Below, in pieces: positions 6,884 to 13,516 of a DNA stretch of 64,000 bases. The translations under genes and the position numbers were made by a program. The stretch's first letter is position 1; every line of letters starts with the position of its first letter. The notes under the pieces are model-generated. The model was not told where the DNA came from and did no database searches. It saw only the letters and a program-made list of their open reading frames with translations. Source of the DNA: Roseateles_B sp041905785 (GTDB taxonomy: Bacteria > Pseudomonadota > Gammaproteobacteria > Burkholderiales > Burkholderiaceae_C); contig JAYRKJ010000003.1 in assembly GCA_041905785.1 (NCBI GenBank), positions 124,001 through 188,000 of the forward strand, read 5' to 3'.

Positions 6884-9800
6884 CCGATGGAGAAGGTCAC
6901 CGTCTGGGGCGACGGCGTGTGGATGGAGGGGCTGCGCGCGCCCACGTCGTCATAGGCAAAGCCATAAGCCAGAGCGTTCAGGCTGTGCTCATGCCAGAAG
7001 CGGGCGAAATGGTTGGCCGGCTGACCCGCAGGGAAATGCGCGGACGGATCCCACCAGCTGTCGAAGGGCAGGTGGGCAACGCGACGGTTCAGTGCCGCGC
7101 ACAGCTGGGCCTGCAGCTGCAGTTGCTTGCCGGCGTGGCTCGGCGCGCCGCTGCTGTCGTCCAGCAGGCCGTTGCCCAGCATCACCATCGCCGTGGTGGG
7201 TTTGCCGTTGATGGCGTACACGCCGCCGTTGGCGTCGGTGAAGCGCATCACGTTGCCGCTCACCCGACCCCGGAAGGTGCCCCAGCCATTGCGCAGGTCC
7301 AGCACCAGATCCTGTTGGCTGTACTGGGCCCAGACGGCGCTGATGTAGTCGTCCAGGTAATGCTCGTTGAGCTGCCCCGCCTGGAAGGTGGCGTGGGCCG
7401 GCGCCATGATGCGGTAGGGGGCATAGGGCGCCTGGGCCAGGCCGCGGAAGGGCTCGGGCATGTCGTTGATGAACTTTGCGAAGAGCTCGTCGCGCGTCTC
7501 GGTGAGCGACTCGCCCACCGTCTGGGTGAAGCCGTCCAGGCCGGTCACCGACAGCTGCACCGGGAAGCCGAACTGGTCCACCCGCGTGGTGTTGACGAAG
7601 ATGCCCTGCGGCTGGCTGCCCGGCGGCAGGATGGCGAACTCGCCGAAATCGAAGGTCACGTCGATGTTGGGGTCGCTGGGGTTCTCGATGTTGGCGCCGG
7701 CATAGGCGACCTTGCCGTTGGCGTCGGTGTTGACCCAGATGTACATGGGGCTGCCGACGCTGAAGAGGATGCGGGCGGAGTTGATGGGCGGGATGGTGAC
7801 TGACTTCAGCTGCGCCAGGGTGAAGAAGTAGTTGCTGTAGGGCAGGCCGTTCTTCATCAGGGCGCCGTTGTCGCCCACGCTCATCGGCACCAGCTGGCCT
7901 TGTGCGTTGACGTGCACGAACTGGTCACTGGCCCAGTCCTTGCCGATGATGGCCCAGTAGACCTGTGCGTCACTGAACCTGCCGCGTGTGGCGTTGACCA
8001 GCTTGAAGGTGGTCTGGCCGCTCCAGGCCTGGCCGGTGCCGGTGCCGATGGCGTAGCTGGCCTGGCTGATGGCCGACGCCGTCATGCCGGGCTTGAAGGC
8101 CATGGCGCGCACCGTGGTGGCTGCGCTGAGCGGGATGGGACCGCCATAGGCCGGGGAGCTCGGGCCGGGAACGCTGCCGTCCGTGGTGAAGCGGATCGTC
8201 GCGCCGACAGTGCTGCTGGACAGGGTCAGCTGGATGGGTGACCCGTAGCTGCCGGCGGCGTGGGAGAACACGGGCGCCGCCACCTGGCCGCCGGCGCTGC
8301 CCACCACATAGGTGCTGCTGGCCATGCCGGACTCGCTGCCATCGCTCAGCACGCTGATGGCATTGAGGCTCATGGCGGTGCTGATGGTGATCGGCCCGGT
8401 GTATTGGGGCGAGCGCGCGTTGGGCGCCGAGCCGTCGGTGGTGTAGCGGATCACGCCGCCGGCGGCCAGCGTGGAAAGGCTGACGGAGACTGGCGCGCTG
8501 TAGCTGCCGCCGGGCGGGCTGAAGCTGGGCTTGGGAATGCCATTGCCGGTGCCCAGGATGTAGCTGTAGGCCGGCGAGTCGGCCTGTGGGCCGGACACCG
8601 GGGCATAGGTGAAGGCGTAGCTGATGCGCTGGCCGGCGCTCAGGCCGTTCAGCACCGTCTCATAGCGGCCCAGCGCGGGGTTGTAGGCCATCTGCGGGTT
8701 GACCTGCGAACCGGTGCCGACCTGGTAATGCAGGATCACGAAGTTCTGCGCGGCGGAAGGCTTGAACCAGACCGTGGCCGTGGCGCCCAGCTCCGACACG
8801 CCCTGCGAGAAGCCGCCGCTGGCGATGCTGATGACGTAGCTGGCACTGGCGACGGGCGAGTCGGCCATGCCGCTGGCGCTGGCGATGGCCTTGACCGTCA
8901 GGCTGCTGCTCAGGCGGAGGGGGCCGGTGTAGACGGGGGAGCTGCGGGTGGGCGTGCTGCCGTCGAGCGTGTAGCGGATGATCGCGCCGGCCGTCGTGCT
9001 GCTGAGCGTCAGCTGCTGCTCGATGCTGTAGCTGCCGCCCGGCACCGAGAAGCTGGGCGAGGCCGCAACGTCGCCACCACCACCGCCACCACCGCCACCA
9101 CCCAGGGTCAGCACGAAGAGCGGGCTGTCCGCCGCGCCGCTGCCGTTGGCGAACCAGGTGAAGCTGTACTTCACCGTGGCGCCCGCGGACAGGGCGGCCT
9201 TGTATTCAAAGCGCTGGCTGCCGCTGTTGTAGCTGCTGCGCACGTTTTGCTGGCCGCTGCCGGCGTCGTAGTGCAGATCGACCCAGGCGGTGCTGGCCGG
9301 GTCCTTGGCGAACCAGAAGGTGGCCACGCCGTCGGCATAGGTCACGCCCTGGGTGTAGCCCGCACCGCCGCCTGCGCTCACGGTGTAGTTGGCGCTGCTG
9401 ACGGCCGAACTCAGGCCGTTGAGCAGGGCGATGGCCTTGACGGTGGTGCCGGCATTGAGCGTGAGCGCGGCCGTGTAGGCGGGCGAGGCCGCGGTGGGTG
9501 TGCTGCCATCCAGGGTGTAGCGGATGCTGGCGCCGCCGGTGCTGCTGCTCAAGCTGAGGCTCAGCGGCGCGGCGTAGCTGCCACTGGGCAGCGAGAAGCT
9601 CGGCGCGGCCGGAACGCCGCCCCCGCTGCCTTGCAGCAGGGTGCTTCCCATGGGCGAATCATAGGCCGCGCCACCCGCGAAGTAGGTGAAGCTGTGGGTG
9701 ACGGTCTGCCCGGCGCTGGCCTCGAAGCGGGTCTCGAAGCGCGCTGTGCCGCTGTTGTAGGCCATGCGCACATTCATCTGCGCTCCGCCGGCCACGCTGT

Positions 9801-9981
9801 AGTGGGCATCTACCCAGCTGACACTGACGGCCGGCTTGAACCACAGGGTGGCCGTGCTGCCGGAAAGCTCGGCGCCGGCACTGAAATCGGCGGCGCGGGT
9901 GTGGGTGGGCAACAGGCCCAGGGAGAGGGCGAGAACGGCGCAAAGCAGCCGGCCTATCAGCCCGAGAAACGAGTGGGTCAT
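6877..9981 (-). CDS. Secreted multidomain GH64 beta-1,3-glucanase
   Basis: 1034 aa from ATG 9981, chosen because it has a GGAG site and a signal peptide (MTHSFLGLIGRLLCAVLALS...HTRA, cut near residue 30). Three CBM56-like beta-sandwich modules (about 31-120, 208-295, 388-475; hallmarks TLWFKP, W-V/I-DLHY, F-E, SFTWFA) alternate with chitobiase-C-terminal/FN3-like modules (PSFS.PSGSY...IRYTLDGSTPT). The last two of these stand in tandem. The C-terminal 380 residues are a GH64 thaumatin-like catalytic domain (FKLVNATRGRFSDAQVYWAIIG, DVTFDFGEF, YRIMAPAHATFQ). GH64 enzymes release laminaripentaose from beta-1,3-glucan, so the expected substrate is fungal or algal wall glucan. A ten-glycine run follows the second CBM. 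It heads an operon with the GspC-like gene. Two LacI-type operators lie 90-170 bp upstream. Confidence 0.9.
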   Translation of the reverse strand: MTHSFLGLIGRLLCAVLALSLGLLPTHTRAADFSAGAELSGSTATLWFKPAVSVSWVDAHYSVAGGAQMNVRMAYNSGTARFETRFEASAGQTVTHSFTYFAGGAAYDSPMGSTLLQGSGGGVPAAPSFSLPSGSYAAPLSLSLSSSTGGASIRYTLDGSTPTAASPAYTAALTLNAGTTVKAIALLNGLSSAVSSANYTVSAGGGAGYTQGVTYADGVATFWFAKDPASTAWVDLHYDAGSGQQNVRSSYNSGSQRFEYKAALSAGATVKYSFTWFANGSGAADSPLFVLTLGGGGGGGGGGDVAASPSFSVPGGSYSIEQQLTLSSTTAGAIIRYTLDGSTPTRSSPVYTGPLRLSSSLTVKAIASASGMADSPVASASYVISIASGGFSQGVSELGATATVWFKPSAAQNFVILHYQVGTGSQVNPQMAYNPALGRYETVLNGLSAGQRISYAFTYAPVSGPQADSPAYSYILGTGNGIPKPSFSPPGGSYSAPVSVSLSTLAAGGVIRYTTDGSAPNARSPQYTGPITISTAMSLNAISVLSDGSESGMASSTYVVGSAGGQVAAPVFSHAAGSYGSPIQLTLSSSTVGATIRFTTDGSVPGPSSPAYGGPIPLSAATTVRAMAFKPGMTASAISQASYAIGTGTGQAWSGQTTFKLVNATRGRFSDAQVYWAIIGKDWASDQFVHVNAQGQLVPMSVGDNGALMKNGLPYSNYFFTLAQLKSVTIPPINSARILFSVGSPMYIWVNTDANGKVAYAGANIENPSDPNIDVTFDFGEFAILPPGSQPQGIFVNTTRVDQFGFPVQLSVTGLDGFTQTVGESLTETRDELFAKFINDMPEPFRGLAQAPYAPYRIMAPAHATFQAGQLNEHYLDDYISAVWAQYSQQDLVLDLRNGWGTFRGRVSGNVMRFTDANGGVYAINGKPTTAMVMLGNGLLDDSSGAPSHAGKQLQLQAQLCAALNRRVAHLPFDSWWDPSAHFPAGQPANHFARFWHEHSLNALAYGFAYDDVGARSPSIHTPSPQTVTFSIGW
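9073..9103. repeat. CCACCG microsatellite encoding a poly-glycine linker
   Basis: Short CCACCG/CCACCA repeats give about ten consecutive Gly residues in the glucanase, right after its second carbohydrate-binding module. Unit lengths are multiples of three, so slippage changes linker length without breaking the frame. Confidence 0.75.
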
Positions 9982-10066
9982 GCTTGTCTCCAGTCTTGTT
10001 GAGGGGGATCCCTCCGGCGCCTGCTGGCGCTCGAACTTGGTCGTTACTGCAATCCCAACTTTGATA

Positions 10067-10080
10067 TGAAAGCGATTTCG
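10067..10080. promoter_or_regulatory. LacI-family-type operator, distal to proximal copy 1
   Basis: TGAAAGCGATTTCG matches the general LacI-family pattern TGNAANCGNTTNCA at all but the last fixed position. It lies 86 bp upstream of the glucanase start. An almost identical site lies 67 bp further away. Confidence 0.6.
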
Positions 10081-10133
10081 CGCAAATTGCATAATTTGCC
10101 AATTGCTAATGGTGCGGATGGCAAGTATTTACA

Positions 10134-10147
10134 TGAAAGCGATTGCA
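10134..10147. promoter_or_regulatory. LacI-family-type operator, copy 2
   Basis: TGAAAGCGATTGCA fits the LacI-family pattern TGNAANCGNTTNCA exactly. With the copy at 10067 it could form a looped repressor or a pair of sites controlling the glucanase operon. No LacI-type regulator gene lies in the window. Confidence 0.62.
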
Positions 10148-10258
10148 TGGGGTTACTTTTGCTGCGCTTGAGCTGTTGGCGTCAGGCGCCTGCAGGGTGT
10201 CGGCGAAGATCGGGTGTGGCTCGAAAGGCCGCGCTCGGCGATGGCTGGAGCAAAGGCC

Positions 10259-10273
10259 ATGCAAGACCTGACC
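10259..10273 (-). repeat. REP-like word, partial inverted copy
   Basis: On the minus strand this reads GGTCAGGTCTTGCAT. It shares 13 bases with the 15-base word found in full at 13346, 23076, 24595 and 44909, and also shares the following AT with the 13346 copy. It lies in the HU gene leader. Confidence 0.5.
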
Positions 10274-10329
10274 TTGCCTTGGCTGATAATCCGCGCTTTC
10301 GCCCCTTGGGCGCTGACGGAAGTGACTGA

Positions 10330-10605
10330 ATGAACAAGACTGAACTGATCGAAAGCATCGCCAGCAAGGCTGGCATCAGCCGCGCTGCTGCCGGCACGGC
10401 CCTGGAAGCCACGCTGTCCAGCATCAGCGAGGCCCTGGTGGCCGGCGATGCCATCGCCCTGGTGGGCTTTGGCACCTTCAAGGTGAGCGAGCGCGCCGCC
10501 CGCACCGGCAAGAATCCCGCCACCGGCGCGACGCTGGAAATCGCCGCCTCCAAGTCGGCCAAGTTCACGCCGGGCAAGGCGCTGAAGGATGCGCTGAACG
10601 CCTGA
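10330..10605 (+). CDS. hupB: HU-family DNA-binding protein
   Basis: 91 aa, the standard HU length. It has the N-terminal helical dimerisation body (MNKTELIESIASKAGISRAAAGTALEATLSSI), the beta arm core GFGTFKVSERAARTGKNPATGATLEI and the C-terminal FTPGKALKDALN. GRNPATG-type arm residues intercalate in bent DNA. It compacts and organises the nucleoid. A GGAAG site precedes the ATG, and a GATAAT -10-like element lies at 10285-10290. A hairpin terminator follows 18 bp after the stop. The symbol hupB is by family; a paralogue elsewhere is possible. Confidence 0.93.
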   Translation: MNKTELIESIASKAGISRAAAGTALEATLSSISEALVAGDAIALVGFGTFKVSERAARTGKNPATGATLEIAASKSAKFTPGKALKDALNA

Positions 10606-10622
10606 TCGGCCTCGCGCTGCAT

Positions 10623-10664
10623 CCAGGGCCGGACCGCTGCGCGCGGTGCCGGCCCTGGTCGTTT
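10623..10664. terminator. Hairpin terminator between convergent hup and helicase genes
   Basis: CCAGGGCCGG (10623-10632) pairs perfectly with CCGGCCCTGG (10649-10658). An inner ACCGC/GCGGT pairing extends the stem to about 15 bp with one bulged G. A short T-rich stretch follows on the + strand. It sits between two convergent genes and may serve both. Confidence 0.72.
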
Positions 10665-10677
10665 CTGGGAGGGCGCT

Positions 10678-12705
10678 TCAGGCGCGGGCCTTGGCGCGCC
10701 AGAAGTCGGCGTCCAGTGTGAGGGCGGCGCCACTGCGTTCGTTGACGAGCCACAGTTGCCGTCCGTCCGGGCTGAGCCCTTGCACCTCGCCGGTGACCCG
10801 GCCCGCGCTGACGCGCAGGCCCAGCGCGTTGCGCGGGAAGTCCGCAGCCGCAGCCAGCGCCTGCAGGGGGACGACGGGGCGCGTGTCGCCGGCCAGGCGC
10901 AGGCGCTGGACCAGGGGCGCCAGCAGCGGGCTGGCGGCATCCGCGTCGCTGAGATAGAGCAGCACTTTGGCCTGGGCGCGGCTCAGGGCCACGTTCAACA
11001 GGCGGGCTGCGTCCTCGGTCTGGAGGAAGGGCAGGCTGGCGTCGACCGGGTCAAAGAACACCACCGGGGCTTCACTGCCCTGCGCGCGATGCACGGTGCT
11101 GACCTTCACCCCCATCCCGTCGTCGACGCCGTGTGCCTGCAGGCAGCGCCGGAGCAGCGCCCGCTGGGCGCGAAAAGGCGTCAGCACGACCAGCTCCCGG
11201 CCCTGCCAGAGCCCGCTGTCCAGGGCCTGCCGCACGGCCAGTGCCACGGCGTTCGCCGAGGCAAGGCGCTGTGGGCCCCGCTCCCGGGCGGACCAGCGCC
11301 CCGGGCCCGTCACGGGCAGGATCTGCACATGCGTGCCGGCAGGCACGTCGGCCAGCGTGCGCTGCCGCCGGGGCAGCCAGTCGGGATGCTGCAATGCATC
11401 CGCCGCCACCTTCAGGGCGCCTCCGTAGAACACCTCGCTCACCAGCTCGCTGATCGGCGGCGCCATGCGCGACTGCTCGTCCAGCAGCACCACCGAGGGG
11501 CTTTGCCGCGGCATGTCGGCAAAGGCCGAGCGGCCCAGCCAGCGCCGGGCGGCAGGCGCCTGGCTGCGCAGCACCGGCGCCAACTGCTGAGGATCGCCGG
11601 CGAACAGGCGCGCCTGGGCCAGCGGCATCAGCAGCAGGGTCTGGGCCAGGCTGAGCTGGCTGGCTTCATCGAAGACCAGCAGGTCGAAGGGGGGCTCGCC
11701 GCTTTCGGAGGCGGCGTTCAGGCTGCGCAGCAGGCTCAGCCCGGAGGTGGCGCGGCTGGCCGTCATGGCCGCCAGCCGGCATTGGCGCAGGACGCGGCGC
11801 GTGTCGGCACGCAGCTGCGCGCGCAAGGCGTCGAGGCGCTCGCTCCGGGCCTTGAGGGCCAGCGCATCGCGGCCATCCGCACGCGTGGCCTCGACGCGAG
11901 CCAGCTCGGCCAGCAGCGGGGCGTTCGTGCTCGGCAGCAGATGCGCGCGTCCTTCGTAGGCCGCCGGATCGAAGCGGGTACCCAGGCGCTGCAGCGTGGT
12001 GCGCAAGGCCTCGCGGCGGCCCTTCTGCATGGCCTTGTCGACGGCCAGCAGGGCCTGATCCACCGCCTGGTTGGTGCTGGAGACCAGCAGCACGCGGGCC
12101 GCGGGGCGGCTGTCCAGGTACTCCGCCAGCAGCACGCCCAGCGTGGTGGTCTTGCCGGTCCCGGGCGGACCCCAGAGGTAGGCGCTGCGTTGCTGGACCA
12201 GCGCCTGCAGGGCACGGCGTTGGCCTTCGCGCAGCCAGCGAAAGGGGGCGCCGGTGAGGGCGGGCCCCGCTGGCGCGGGCAGCGCCTGCGACAGCTGGGG
12301 CCGCAGCGCGAGCGCGGCCTCGGCCCAGGGCGTGTCCCAGGCCGCCTCGACCAGGGATTTCAGGAAGCGCGGCGGGTACAGGCGGATCAGCTGCTGCGGT
12401 CCCGGAGGCGGGCTGCTGGCGTTTTGCAGCAGCAATTGGTCGTCCTCGACCCGCAGGGCCAGCACGCTGGCGCTGCCCTTGGCGGGCGCGCCCCACCAGG
12501 CGGAGGCGCCGTCCAGGCTGTCGTCCAGCAGCCCCAGGGCTGCCGTGTGCCCGCGCGGCTGTCCCTCGACGAACACATAGGCCGGATCCAGCGTCACCCG
12601 CCACAGCGAAGCTTCGCGCTCGCTGTGCAGCACTTTGAAGTCGTAGTACTCGGGTGTGGCGGCCAGTTCGGCATCGAGGGCGGCCCGCAGGTCGGCAAGG
12701 CTCAT
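10678..12705 (-). CDS. SF1 (Upf1-like) DNA/RNA helicase, AAA-type
   Basis: 675 aa from ATG 12705 (MSLADLRAALDAELAATPEYY). Walker A is GPPGTGKTTT with Lys185; Walker B/motif II is VFDEAS (D346-E347) followed by the motif III region FAGDPQQLAPV. The C-terminal RecA domain has STVHRAQGSEAPVVFFDPVD and LLNVALSRAQAKVLLYL, the motif V/VI pattern of Upf1-like SF1 helicases. The family unwinds DNA or RNA 5' to 3' using ATP. The N-terminal ~150 residues (EGQPRGHTAALGLL, W-W) are an accessory domain I do not recognise. An earlier in-frame start at 12786 gives a leader unlike the family. No partner gene indicates whether it works in repair or RNA metabolism. Confidence 0.82.
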   Translation of the reverse strand: MSLADLRAALDAELAATPEYYDFKVLHSEREASLWRVTLDPAYVFVEGQPRGHTAALGLLDDSLDGASAWWGAPAKGSASVLALRVEDDQLLLQNASSPPPGPQQLIRLYPPRFLKSLVEAAWDTPWAEAALALRPQLSQALPAPAGPALTGAPFRWLREGQRRALQALVQQRSAYLWGPPGTGKTTTLGVLLAEYLDSRPAARVLLVSSTNQAVDQALLAVDKAMQKGRREALRTTLQRLGTRFDPAAYEGRAHLLPSTNAPLLAELARVEATRADGRDALALKARSERLDALRAQLRADTRRVLRQCRLAAMTASRATSGLSLLRSLNAASESGEPPFDLLVFDEASQLSLAQTLLLMPLAQARLFAGDPQQLAPVLRSQAPAARRWLGRSAFADMPRQSPSVVLLDEQSRMAPPISELVSEVFYGGALKVAADALQHPDWLPRRQRTLADVPAGTHVQILPVTGPGRWSARERGPQRLASANAVALAVRQALDSGLWQGRELVVLTPFRAQRALLRRCLQAHGVDDGMGVKVSTVHRAQGSEAPVVFFDPVDASLPFLQTEDAARLLNVALSRAQAKVLLYLSDADAASPLLAPLVQRLRLAGDTRPVVPLQALAAAADFPRNALGLRVSAGRVTGEVQGLSPDGRQLWLVNERSGAALTLDADFWRAKARA

Positions 12706-12873
12706 GGCCGCAGCAAGAAAGGATCGGGGACGCGTGCAGGAAGAGGGCGGCACTATAGCAACAGCCAAGCGCAGCGGCCTGGCCATGGGCTGGTGCTGCG
12801 TCGTCGGCTGTCCGGCGCACGGGCTCGGCGCGCCTGCGGCCAGACTCGCGTCGCGCGGGACGGCGCGCTTCGC

Positions 12874-13362
12874 TCAGGGGCTTGGGCGGCCGGGGCCTTG
12901 CGAGCCGTCCGCGCGGGCGGCCAGGTAGGCGTAGAGGTCGGCGATGTGAGCGGTGACGGTCGGCTCGCCCTGCCATGCCGGCATGGTGAGGGCGCCCTGG
13001 CGCCCCTGCATCACCGCATCGACCAGGGCCTCGCGCCCGTCGGCGTCAGCGCTGGCGGGAACTGCCCAGTCGTAGCGGCTCAGCACCAGGGCCATGAAGC
13101 GGCGCGCTCCCATGTCCCGCACGCGCAGGGTCAGGTCCGGGGCCTGGGCGGTGCCGCTGCCGGCCGGCCCATGGCAGCGCGCGCATTTTTCCTGGAACAC
13201 GCGCCAGCCGGTGTAGAGGGTTCCCGGTGCCCGGCTCTGGCGCTCCATGGCTTCGGCCGGCAGCCGGTTCTGGACGATCACGCCGCAACTCGCCAGCAGC
13301 AGGGCCGCGCCCAGGCAGGCGATGAGCCGGGGAGGGCGGGCCGTGGGGGTCAGGTCTTGCAT
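12874..13362 (-). CDS. Lipoprotein c-type cytochrome
   Basis: 162 aa from ATG 13362. A lipobox LLLASC with Cys26 indicates export and lipid anchoring. The single haem site is C60-A-R-C63-H64, and LTMPAW near the C-terminus likely supplies the distal Met ligand. It is therefore a class I mono-haem cytochrome acting in periplasmic electron transfer. The first residues (MQDLTPT) are encoded by a copy of the REP-like word at 13346-13360, so the present start may have been created by that element; an in-frame start further upstream (13413) reads through it. No oxidase or dehydrogenase partner is adjacent. The neighbour is a divergent P-type ATPase. Confidence 0.85.
   Translation of the reverse strand: MQDLTPTARPPRLIACLGAALLLASCGVIVQNRLPAEAMERQSRAPGTLYTGWRVFQEKCARCHGPAGSGTAQAPDLTLRVRDMGARRFMALVLSRYDWAVPASADADGREALVDAVMQGRQGALTMPAWQGEPTVTAHIADLYAYLAARADGSQGPGRPSP
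13346..13360 (+). repeat. REP-like word GGGGTCAGGTCTTGC, copy 1
   Basis: Exact 15-base copy, followed by AT. Here it overlaps the first codons of the cytochrome gene on the opposite strand. Confidence 0.6.
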
Positions 13363-13516
13363 GATGACTCTCGCAAAGAGTGCCGGCTTGGCGGATGCAG
13401 TCCAGCATGCCATGCGGCCCTGCGCCCATCTTGAGCCATGTCAAGGGCCGGGTGTGAGGTCTCCCCTAGCGTTGACGGACCTTGGCATGGAATGACGCCG
13501 GTTCGCGCACACCGCC

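Noticed and set aside
10756..13434. 892-codon open frame opposite the helicase and cytochrome genes
   Set aside because: It crosses two real genes and their gap on the other strand; the product is Gly/Gln/Ala/Arg-rich without domains.
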